Shown here: positions 1 through 6,505 of the stretch, one piece after another
Numbering within the stretch: position 1 is the stretch's first letter
Layout: the number at the start of each line of letters is the position of its first letter
NCBI GenBank assembly: GCA_030537915.1
Contig: JAUNUZ010000002.1
Span: 1-18,228 of the forward strand
DNA: 18,228 nt
Direction: 5' to 3'
From: Micrococcales bacterium
Lineage (GTDB): Bacteria; Actinomycetota; Actinomycetes; Actinomycetales; Dermatophilaceae
Notes under the pieces: model-generated
Seen by the model: only the letters and a program-made list of their open reading frames with translations
Database searches by the model: none
What the model was told of the DNA's origin: nothing
Position numbers and translations under genes: made by a program

Positions 1-1
1 C

Positions 2-652
2 AAGCATCGCCGCCGAGTCGAATGGCTGCTGGACGAGCTACATCGCGACCTGGTCACCGCCGCCTCCGTCTCCTCCGGCGCACTCACGCGTCAGGCGCGC
101 GCAGCGGTCGAGGAACTACGCACCGTTCCCGACCGCAGCGTCGAGGAGATCGGTAAACTCCGGGGCGCCGGTGAGCAACTGCTCCAAGGCGTGGTTCATG
201 ACGGGGTGACCTCCTGGCAGGAGGAGTGCGGCGCACGGGTGACAGACCGACTCCAGCAGATCGTCGCCGACGAGCAACACCACCTCGACCAGCGCCTCAC
301 CGAGGCCGGCCGATCACTCACCTCCGTCGTCGCAAGCGCCTACCACGACCTCGGGCACAGGCTGACCAACGCTCTCGACGCAGCCAACACGGCGACCGGT
401 CGGCCCCCGGCCGAAACTATTAGCCAGCAGAGAACACTGCTCAGCCGTCAACGAGTTCTGGCCGACATCGCTGATGGAGCTCGAAGCTCCCTTGCACAGC
501 GCCCAGCCGCTCGACAGCTAGCGGATCCGGAGGCGGACCGACGTCCTTACCGTGACGAGGTTTGCGATACCGGTGACCTGCTCCGAGCAGGTCCCCGGCA
601 TCGGCGACCCCGGCGTCCTAGCCGCCGGGTCCGTCGGCCCGGCCCCTTATGA
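2..652 (+). CDS. C-terminal part of an unrecognised helical protein (5' end outside window)
   Basis: The frame is open from the first bases of the window to a TGA at 650-652, so the gene begins upstream. The visible 216 residues are charged, almost Pro-free and rich in Leu/Ala/Glu/Arg/Gln for about the first 170 residues, which suggests long amphipathic helices or a coiled coil. I see no nucleotide-binding motif or membrane segment in this part. It could be the helical tail of a dynamin-like GTPase or another large helical protein, but that is only a guess. The last 35 or so residues change abruptly to Arg/Pro-rich composition typical of out-of-frame reading of GC-rich DNA. The native C-terminus may therefore have been lost by a frameshift or by recombination at the boundary with the accessory region that follows. 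It converges on the RidA-type gene, and the two frames overlap by a few bases. Confidence 0.45.
   Translation, partial: KHRRRVEWLLDELHRDLVTAASVSSGALTRQARAAVEELRTVPDRSVEEIGKLRGAGEQLLQGVVHDGVTSWQEECGARVTDRLQQIVADEQHHLDQRLTEAGRSLTSVVASAYHDLGHRLTNALDAANTATGRPPAETISQQRTLLSRQRVLADIADGARSSLAQRPAARQLADPEADRRPYRDEVCDTGDLLRAGPRHRRPRRPSRRVRRPGPL
624..643 (-). terminator. possible terminator hairpin behind the RidA-type gene
   Basis: GCCGGG (624-629) pairs with CCCGGC (638-643) around an 8-nt loop. It lies directly downstream of the stop codon of the minus-strand RidA gene. There is no T-tract, and the hairpin also lies inside the Arg/Pro-rich end of the opposite frame, so this is a weak call. Confidence 0.25.
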
Positions 653-1477
653 CTTGGGGGGCGTTCCTTCAGCGTTCGATACCACCGCGTCGATTTGAAC
701 TAAAGCGTCATTGGGCAGAGCCGACACACCAACCACCCTTCGCGCAGGCACGCCGCCTGGGAAGAATGCGGCGTAAACTTCGTCCACCGCATCGATGTCG
801 GTGACGTTCTTGAGAGCGATATTGATCTTGACCACATCGTCCATATCATGGTCGACACTTTCCAAGATGGCCTTGATGTTGCCCAGGCACTGCTCAGCCT
901 GCTCTTTCGCGCCGCCAGCCACAAGTTCACCCGACTTTGGGTCCAGGGGAAGTTGAGCTGAAACGTGATTGTAGTGAGAGAAAGATACAGTCTGCGTCGA
1001 TAGAGAACTTTTTGGTGCATTGTCTGTGTTGCTTGCCTCTATGACGAGGTTGCGCGTGTCTTCAGGAGCTTGCGGGGGGGTGCCATCTCCGTGTGAAACA
1101 ACTGCTTCCATCTGCACCGAAGCGCCCATGGGCAGAGCTGAGGCAGTAACGGTCGTGAATGTAGGAACATAGCCTGGGAAAAATGCTGCACAGACTTCGC
1201 CTACGGCATCAGCGTCTGCGGCGTTCTCGACAAAGGTGGTGATTCTGACGACATCGTCCATGACATGGTCGATGCTCTCCAAAATGGCCTTGATGTTACC
1301 CAGGCACTGCTCAGCCTGCTCTTTCGCGCCACCGGCCACCAGTTCACCGGTTTTTGGGTCGATCGGCAGCTGAGCTGACAGGTTATTGTAATGAGAGAAA
1401 GCCACAGTCTGTGCAGAAGAAGGACTCTTTGGCGCATTTTCCGTGTTTCTTGCTAAAACCGCATTATAGTCACTCAT
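647..1477 (-). CDS. tandem double RidA (YjgF/YER057c/UK114) domain protein
   Basis: RidA proteins deaminate reactive enamine/imine intermediates from PLP enzymes and normally form homotrimers of single ~130-residue domains. Here two such domains are fused. I chose the start MSDYNAVL (ATG at 1477) because GAAAGG lies about 12 nt upstream. An in-frame ATG ten codons earlier (1507) is the alternative. Counted from that longer start, domain 1 spans about 21-142 and domain 2 about 160-281, a spacing of 139 residues. Both carry AGGAKEQAEQCLGNIKAILES-type cores. The substrate-carboxylate Arg of RidA aligns with Arg256 in domain 2 (PARRVVGVSALP) but with Phe117 in domain 1 (PTFTTVTASALP). Domain 1 is therefore probably structural. 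Base composition is visibly less GC-rich than all flanking genes, which suggests horizontal acquisition. It is a single gene with no operon partner. Confidence 0.85.
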   Translation of the reverse strand: MSDYNAVLARNTENAPKSPSSAQTVAFSHYNNLSAQLPIDPKTGELVAGGAKEQAEQCLGNIKAILESIDHVMDDVVRITTFVENAADADAVGEVCAAFFPGYVPTFTTVTASALPMGASVQMEAVVSHGDGTPPQAPEDTRNLVIEASNTDNAPKSSLSTQTVSFSHYNHVSAQLPLDPKSGELVAGGAKEQAEQCLGNIKAILESVDHDMDDVVKINIALKNVTDIDAVDEVYAAFFPGGVPARRVVGVSALPNDALVQIDAVVSNAEGTPPKS

Positions 1478-1829
1478 GATAGTATTGCCTTTCAATGTTG
1501 TATTCACACAGATGGTGCGAACGACACTACCCGCGGATCTCTCCGGTCGTCAATCCCTTGACTGAGGGCGGCAACACCATCTCATCTAGCCCGCCTAGCC
1601 GGCGTGGTCGTGCGCAGACCCGTTCGCTCAAACGAGCCCGCCCGGCCTCTGTAGTTCTTCGATGGTGACCGGGGCCAGTTCGGCACGAGCGGTCTTCGCT
1701 CTGGTCCCGTGTGAGGGCGGGCCTTCGGGAACAACGTCGCGGCCATCGAGTCGGGTGCCGCCTTCCTTGGATTCGTCACATCGTTCACCGTGTCGGTCAT
1801 GACCTAGCCTGGCTTCCGCACAGGGTCTC

Positions 1830-2205
1830 ATCCGGTTGTGTCGGCCAGTCTCCGCGTACCGTTTCCCGAACACCCTTGAACCACGGGCCAGGCCGGTGCG
1901 GTGATCACGCCGGTGGAGTGCGAGGCGTCCTCCAGGAGGATACCGAGCCGATTCGCAGAATCGCCCCGATCGTTCACGGACTTTGAGATTTCTGCCTAGC
2001 TCCCGTGCACCCTGTTCACTGTCTCGGCGGTCTTGCGGATCGCCCCAACCGCCGCGGCGCTCTCCAACCCGATCTCGTGAATCCGCGCCGAGACCTCCTC
2101 GGTGACGTGTCCGGTCATCGAGGCCTGGATGGCCTGTCGCAACGCACTGGTCGTCGTTTTCGCCCCGGTGCCCACGTCGCGCAGATCGCACCGACGTCAC
2201 GAGCC
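1830..2205 (-). pseudogene. remnant of a methyl-accepting chemotaxis protein signalling domain
   Basis: Reading the minus strand from about 2205 gives EEVSARIHEIGLESAAAVGA, then IRKTAETVNRVHGS, then a TAG at 1998-1996. The same frame continues after the stop with AEISKSVNDRGDSANRLG and is stopped again near 1830. This matches the order of the descending arm of an MCP signalling hairpin: an IARRVEAIQ...AVAAIGEI-type stretch, then IN.., then NEISRSV.EAA. The ~15-residue EEQ(S/T)ATT segment normally found between the last two is missing, where the stop now lies. The upstream half of the domain, HAMP and membrane parts are absent. I infer an old pseudogene fragment with an internal deletion. It rests on pattern recognition alone. 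Confidence 0.4.
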
Positions 2206-2248
2206 CGCCCGGTTCACCTTCTCCGAACCACCCCCAGCCCGAGTGACG

Positions 2249-2280
2249 CTCGAGAAGTTGGCTCAGTCGCCTTACTCGAG
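2249..2280 (-). terminator. hairpin just downstream of the MFS transporter gene
   Basis: CTCGAG at 2249-2254 and CTCGAG at 2275-2280 can pair, with GGC/GCC closing an inner 6-nt loop and a mismatch/bulge between. It starts 15 nt after the MFS stop codon on the minus strand, the right place for an end-of-operon terminator. No T-tract follows. Confidence 0.35.
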
Positions 2281-2295
2281 GTTCAGATGGAGGGC

Positions 2296-3729
2296 TCAGC
2301 GCCCGACCGCACCGGTTGGGGACTTCTCGACCTCCGCGCCCACAGGTCGCGGAATCAGCAACGATGCGCCCAAGGCGCACGCCATGATCACCAGGGCGGC
2401 GATCAGCCCGCCGATGTACCCGGCGCTGCCGCTCCCGTCGGCGGGCGTCAGGGCAGTCTTGGCAGCAAACAGGGCGGCAAAGCTCAGGCCCGCCCCCAGA
2501 TTGAACGCCCCTGCGTTCAACCCGGGGAGGAACCCCGGGTTCTCCGAAGGAGACAGCACAATCCCCAAGCCGTTCAGCATGATGTTGACCATGCCTGCAT
2601 ACGTGATCCCGATGAAGATCGAGGCCAGCAGCAGCAGCAGCCGAGAGTCCCTACCGACCAGCAGCAACAACAGGCCGACGGCCACGATCGACCCGATGAT
2701 GCCGGCGCGCAGCACGGTCCGGTAGCCCAGGGTGCTGGCCAAGCGACCGGACACCGGCCCCATCGCCAGCCCAGCCAGCGCGTACGGCGTCAGTGTCCAC
2801 CAGGCCGACTCGCCCGCCCCCATCCCAAATCCGACCGCCGTGTCCTGGGCCAGCAACGGGATCAGCCCGTTCATCACCGCGAACACCCCGGCGATGGTCA
2901 GCACGGTGGTCAACAGCAGCGCCCAAGTAGCCCGCCTCCGCAGCAGCGCGGTCGCCACCAGGGGATGGCTGCTGCGATCCTCGATCCGCCAGAAGGCGGC
3001 GAACGCCGCCGCCGCCACGACGAACAACACGGCGACCAGCAACCAGTCCGCATCGCCGAGCTTGCCCATCTCGTTGAGGGCGATCAAGGCAGCCCCCACC
3101 GAAACCACCAGTGGCAGCACCCCTATCCAGTCCATCCGGTCGCTGGACCCCGCGGACGATTCGGGGGCCAGCACGATCATGAGCAGGGCGGCGATCGCCC
3201 CGATCACTGCCATCGTCCAGAACACCGAGGAAAACCCGAAGTTCTCGGCCAGGTATCCGCCGGCCAGCGCGTCCACGCCCGCGATACCGCCGTTGATGGC
3301 AGTCAGCACGCCCATCAAGGTGCCGTACAGCTTGGGGTCGGGAACCTGGACCCGGAGCATGATCAAGCACAACGGGACCACGGGCCCGGACACACCCTGG
3401 ATCACGCGACCGATGAACAAGACGTTGACGTTGGGCGCCAGCGCGGCAACGACGCAGCCGAGCGTCATCACGATCAGCATGCCCGACAGCACCTTCTTGC
3501 GGCCGATGATGTCGCCCAGCCGAGGCAGGAACAAAGAGAACAGCGCCGCCGACGTGAAGAACGCCGTCTGCGTGAGCCCGACGGCGGCCGAATCGACCTT
3601 CAGTTCGCGCTCGATCGTTGCCAGGGCGGGGCTGAGCATGCTGGCGTTCAGCTGGAACGCGACACAGGCCGACAGCAGGGCCGTCATCAGCACCCCCACG
3701 CTGACCCGCCTGGTCGTCTCCGGACTCAC
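2296..3729 (-). CDS. MFS transporter (DHA2-like, about 14 TM), probably nucleoside-related
   Basis: This is a 477-residue integral membrane protein of the major facilitator superfamily. The MFS motif A is visible after the second membrane segment as RLGDIIGRKK (about residues 70-79). Hydrophobic segments run through the whole chain, and the length fits the 14-TM DHA2 layout better than the 12-TM one. The start is GTG at 3729. Its GTGA overlaps the TGA of the upstream nucleoside hydrolase gene by 4 nt, so the two are translationally coupled, with GAGG just upstream serving as the ribosome site. DHA2 members are mostly known as proton-driven drug exporters. Because this one is coupled to a catabolic nucleoside hydrolase, I infer nucleoside or base transport (uptake or exchange). 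Sequence alone does not give the substrate or direction. Confidence 0.85.
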   Translation of the reverse strand: MSPETTRRVSVGVLMTALLSACVAFQLNASMLSPALATIERELKVDSAAVGLTQTAFFTSAALFSLFLPRLGDIIGRKKVLSGMLIVMTLGCVVAALAPNVNVLFIGRVIQGVSGPVVPLCLIMLRVQVPDPKLYGTLMGVLTAINGGIAGVDALAGGYLAENFGFSSVFWTMAVIGAIAALLMIVLAPESSAGSSDRMDWIGVLPLVVSVGAALIALNEMGKLGDADWLLVAVLFVVAAAAFAAFWRIEDRSSHPLVATALLRRRATWALLLTTVLTIAGVFAVMNGLIPLLAQDTAVGFGMGAGESAWWTLTPYALAGLAMGPVSGRLASTLGYRTVLRAGIIGSIVAVGLLLLLVGRDSRLLLLLASIFIGITYAGMVNIMLNGLGIVLSPSENPGFLPGLNAGAFNLGAGLSFAALFAAKTALTPADGSGSAGYIGGLIAALVIMACALGASLLIPRPVGAEVEKSPTGAVGR

Positions 3730-4673
3730 GCCTCAACCTCGCCGATGCGCTCCAGCGCGTCCACGATCAGATCCCAGAACTTGCCGCGATCCAGCTGCAC
3801 CGCAACCGAGGTGGTGCACTCCGGCGGTGCTGGCGCTCGGAAGTCCGCCACCGTCATCCCTACGGTGAGTCCCCCCGACAGCTCGATGTCGACCGGCACA
3901 CGCTGGGTGGTCATCACCGATGGGTCGATGACATAGGCGACGGCGCAAGGATCGTGCACCGGCGGCGAGTCAAAGCCCTGCGACTCCCTGTACATCCTGC
4001 CGAAGAAGTCCAGCAGCTCGACCACGAACTTCGCCGGACGCGTTCCCAGGGCGTCGATCCGCGCCACCACGTCCGGTGTGGCCAACGCCTGATGGGTGAG
4101 ATCGAGACCGACCATCACCACCGGCCACCGTTCGTTGAAGACGATGTGTGCGGCCTCCGGGTCGATCTTGATATTGAACTCGGCCACTGCACTCCAGTTG
4201 CCCGTGTGGTAGCCGCCCCCCATCAGGACGACCTCCTTGACCCGCTCAGCAATCCGAGGTTCTCTGCGAACCGCCATCGCGATGTTGGTCAACCCACCGG
4301 TCGGCACCAACGTCACGGTGCCGGGCTCATGGGCCATGACCGTCTCGATGATCAGGTCTACGCCGTGTCTGGGGTCAACGTCTCGCAGCGGCTTGGGCAG
4401 CTCCGGGCCATCCAGCCCGGACTCACCGTGGATAGCCGGGGCAACTTCGATGTCGCGAACCAGCGGTCTCGGGCATCCCGCGGCGATCGGCACGTCGGCC
4501 AGACCCGCGACCCGCGCAACCGCCAGCGCATTGCGGGTGACCTTGTCCAGTGTCTGGTTGCCGACGACCGTGGTAACCGCCAATAGCTCGATCTCGGGAC
4601 TCCCTTGCGCGAGCAGCAGGGCGATCACGTCGTCGTGACCGGGATCGCAATCGAGGATGATCTTGTGAGGCAT
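3726..4673 (-). CDS. nucleoside hydrolase (IU/CU-NH, RihA/RihB-like)
   Basis: This 315-residue protein hydrolyses the N-glycosidic bond of ribonucleosides to base plus ribose in cytoplasmic salvage or catabolism. The N-terminal calcium site is DCDPGHDD (residues 8-15; D10, D14 and D15 are the classical ligands). T125 and D241 complete it. NIKIDPEAA (167-175) matches the ribose-binding loop. H240 in PPVHDPCAV is the leaving-group acid seen in IU-preferring enzymes. Length and order agree with the full family, so it looks intact and active. It is the first gene of a minus-strand pair with the MFS transporter (4-nt overlap) and faces an amidohydrolase operon across a 349-nt intergenic gap. Whether purine or pyrimidine nucleosides are preferred cannot be decided here. 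Confidence 0.92.
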   Translation of the reverse strand: MPHKIILDCDPGHDDVIALLLAQGSPEIELLAVTTVVGNQTLDKVTRNALAVARVAGLADVPIAAGCPRPLVRDIEVAPAIHGESGLDGPELPKPLRDVDPRHGVDLIIETVMAHEPGTVTLVPTGGLTNIAMAVRREPRIAERVKEVVLMGGGYHTGNWSAVAEFNIKIDPEAAHIVFNERWPVVMVGLDLTHQALATPDVVARIDALGTRPAKFVVELLDFFGRMYRESQGFDSPPVHDPCAVAYVIDPSVMTTQRVPVDIELSGGLTVGMTVADFRAPAPPECTTSVAVQLDRGKFWDLIVDALERIGEVEA

Positions 4674-5022
4674 GCTGAACTCCGTCCGCTAGGCGCGCGA
4701 GCCGATCTGAGGCACGCTACACGCCCGATCTCACGGATCTGCAGGCGTAAGCCCCTGCCTGGGATGACCGCCGCGCGAGGGCGCGGCCGCCGCGCTCGCA
4801 CACAATGTCGCCCACCGGGCCGAGGCATTCGCCGAACCTCTAATGGCTGGCGAAACCGAGTCCTGCGGGACGTTGGCGGGAGGTGTCGGAGTCCATTGAC
4901 TTCAGCCTCTGCTACCGACATGGTATGGAAATGTCAACGTGGGCTCGCGTGCGAATCGGTGGATTGGACGGCGCCGGCGCTTGCCGACCGGTGGGTGCCT
5001 GGGAAGAAATCGAGCCGGCGCA
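4674..5022. other. 349-nt divergent intergenic region with a nested inverted repeat
   Basis: This separates the minus-strand nucleoside hydrolase from the plus-strand amidohydrolase and must hold both promoters. The only structure I can point to is an inverted repeat, GACAT (4917-4921) N9 ATGTC (4931-4935). It is nested with TTGAC (4896-4900) and GTCAA (4933-4937). TTGACT at 4896 resembles a -35 box for the plus strand, but no good -10 follows at 16-18 nt; TATGGA at 4924 is 22 nt away. No gene is supported here. Confidence 0.35.
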
Positions 5023-6200
5023 ATGAGAGAACCGCACCAGCTCAAGGAGCAGGTCAAAGCGGCCGCAACGCAGCTGTGGCCGGCGGCGGTCGAGCTGAGT
5101 CATGACATCCACGCGCATCCCGAGCTCGCGTTCGAGGAGCACCGCACAGCCGCCGCGGTGTCAAAGCTGTTGGAAACCCATGGATTCGCTGTCGAGCACG
5201 CAATCGCGGGCCTGGACACAGCGTTCCTGGCCACCGCCGGCTCCGGGCCGCTCGTGGTCGCGATCTGCGCCGAACTCGACGCGCTGCCCGAGGTCGGACA
5301 CGCGTGTGGGCACAACGTCATCGCCGCTGCTGCAGTGACCGCGGGGGTCTCGCTGGCGGGGGTGGCTGACGCGCTCGGGCTCACCGTGCGCGTCTACGGC
5401 ACGCCGGCCGAAGAAGTGGTGGGGGGCAAGGTGATCCTGCTCGAGCGTGGCGCCTTCGACGGGGTGCACGCCGCGATGATGATCCATCCTTCCCCCGACG
5501 AATACGCCGACTTCTTCTGCCGAGCCACCATCGACGTCGACGTGACATACACCGGGAAACCCGCTCACGCTGCCGCAGCGCCGCAGGAGGGAATCAACGC
5601 CCTCGACGCGGTGACGGTGGCACAGGTAGCGATAGGCGTTCTGCGTCAGCAGCTTCCGTCCTCAGTCATCGTCTCGGGCATCATCCTCGACGGCGGCACA
5701 GCAGCCAACGTCATCCCGGCGAACACGCGCGTGCGATACGACATCCGTGCCTCCACCCTGGCGGAGCTGGAACAGGTGCAGGAGCGAGTGATGAACTGTT
5801 TCCGGGCAGGCGCAGTGGCGACGGGATGCGAGATGCAGGTCGAACACCACTCCCGCCCGTACTCCGAATTCCAAGCCGACGACGCGATGAACGGCTGTTA
5901 CCGCCGCAACGCGGAGGCCCTTGGCCGGGTGTTCTCCCCTGACCTGACCACGGCTGAGCGGCTCAACGCAGCCGGGTCGACCGATATGGCCAACATCTCC
6001 CAGGCCATCCCCAGCATTCATCCGATGGTCCGCCTGGAGACCCACGGCTCGTTCAACCACCAACCCGAGTTCGCTCGCTGCTGTATCGAGGAATCTGCGG
6101 ACACCGCAATCCTCCAAGCGGGACCGCCATGGCATGGACCGCCGTCGACCTGGCCCTGGACCCCCAGCAGCGGGAACGACTGTTGGCGCGGGCGCGCTGA
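5023..6200 (+). CDS. M20 family amidohydrolase (AbgB/PM20D2-like), 1-nt frameshift near the 3' end
   Basis: This zinc/manganese peptidase-type enzyme cleaves N-acyl or amide-linked amino acids. The start ATG 5023 (MREPHQLK) gives the usual N-terminus. Landmarks are SHDIHAHPELAFEEH (26-40), AELDALPEVGHACGHN (83-98), GTPAEE (126-131), MIHP (H155), KPAHAAAAP (H182, dimerisation domain) and the C-terminal ligand region SIHPM...NHQPEF (H356). All expected metal ligands are present. After ADTAILQAG (about residue 366) the frame turns to nonsense and would run to 6453, through the next gene. One base further back, the DNA encodes MAWTAVDLALDPQQ and ends at a TGA (6198-6200) that overlaps the next ATG, exactly the family's normal ending. 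A single-base loss around 6120-6125 explains this. It is the first gene of a coupled operon with DUF3311 and a symporter. Confidence 0.85.
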
Positions 6201-6505
6201 TGTCGCAGCGCAGCCACTGGCCCAAGGCCCCCTCGCGTCCCGTGCGCCTGATGTGGTGGGCAGCAGTGGCCGCGCCGATCGTCGCTGTCTTCCTGCTGCA
6301 GTGGCTGCCCCCGCTCAACGGCCCCCACCTGTGGCTGGGGCTGCCCCCCATCCTGTGGTGGACCATGATTCCGGGCAGTGCGATGGTCACCCTCGTGCTG
6401 TTGTTCGTCGAACACACCAGGACCGACGACGACGAGCAGGACCGGCTCGATGACGAGGCCGCCGCCGAGTCGGAGCAACGCGTCCGTGAACAGGAGCAGA
6501 CGTGA
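6200..6505 (+). CDS. DUF3311 small membrane protein, symporter partner
   Basis: This protein has 101 residues. ATG 6200 shares its A with the TGA of the amidohydrolase in its corrected frame, and the stop overlaps the symporter GTG by 4 nt. The tight coupling supports both ends. Two hydrophobic helices are seen, about residues 18-34 (WWAAVAAPIVAVFLLQW) and 48-70. Between them lies NGPHLWLGLPPILWWTM, the N..P.L.GLP..WWW-type signature I associate with DUF3311. The tail after residue 72 is acidic and Gln/Arg-rich and is probably cytoplasmic. DUF3311 proteins typically sit next to sodium:solute symporters and are thought to act as small accessory subunits. The role is inferred from that association. 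Confidence 0.85.
   Translation: MSQRSHWPKAPSRPVRLMWWAAVAAPIVAVFLLQWLPPLNGPHLWLGLPPILWWTMIPGSAMVTLVLLFVEHTRTDDDEQDRLDDEAAAESEQRVREQEQT

Larger units (their letters stand above)
1508..2295. other. gene-poor stretch of about 790 bases holding decayed coding DNA
   Basis: I see no intact gene here. Long open frames exist, but their products are Arg/Gly/Pro-rich, as expected from reading GC-rich DNA out of frame. On the minus strand there is a degraded chemotaxis-receptor remnant, listed separately, and a terminator-like hairpin behind the MFS gene. The part next to 1508 should contain the promoter of the RidA-type gene, but I could not pick out convincing -35/-10 boxes. Confidence 0.5.

Noticed and set aside
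1628..2380. A 250-codon minus-strand frame in the gene-poor stretch
   Set aside because: Its product is Arg/Gly-rich with no domain. The chemotaxis-like remnant is in a different frame of the same strand, so this frame is a shadow of decayed DNA.
2005..3936. A 643-codon open frame on the plus strand, rich in Gln, His, Arg and Pro
   Set aside because: It is antisense to the MFS and nucleoside hydrolase genes, which have clear family motifs. The composition is that of a GC-rich antisense shadow.
6110..6130. Programmed -1 ribosomal frameshifting in the amidohydrolase gene
   Set aside because: A -1 shift would restore the correct ending, but there is no X XXY YYZ slippery heptamer near GCGGGACCGCC. 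Simple loss of a base is the better explanation.
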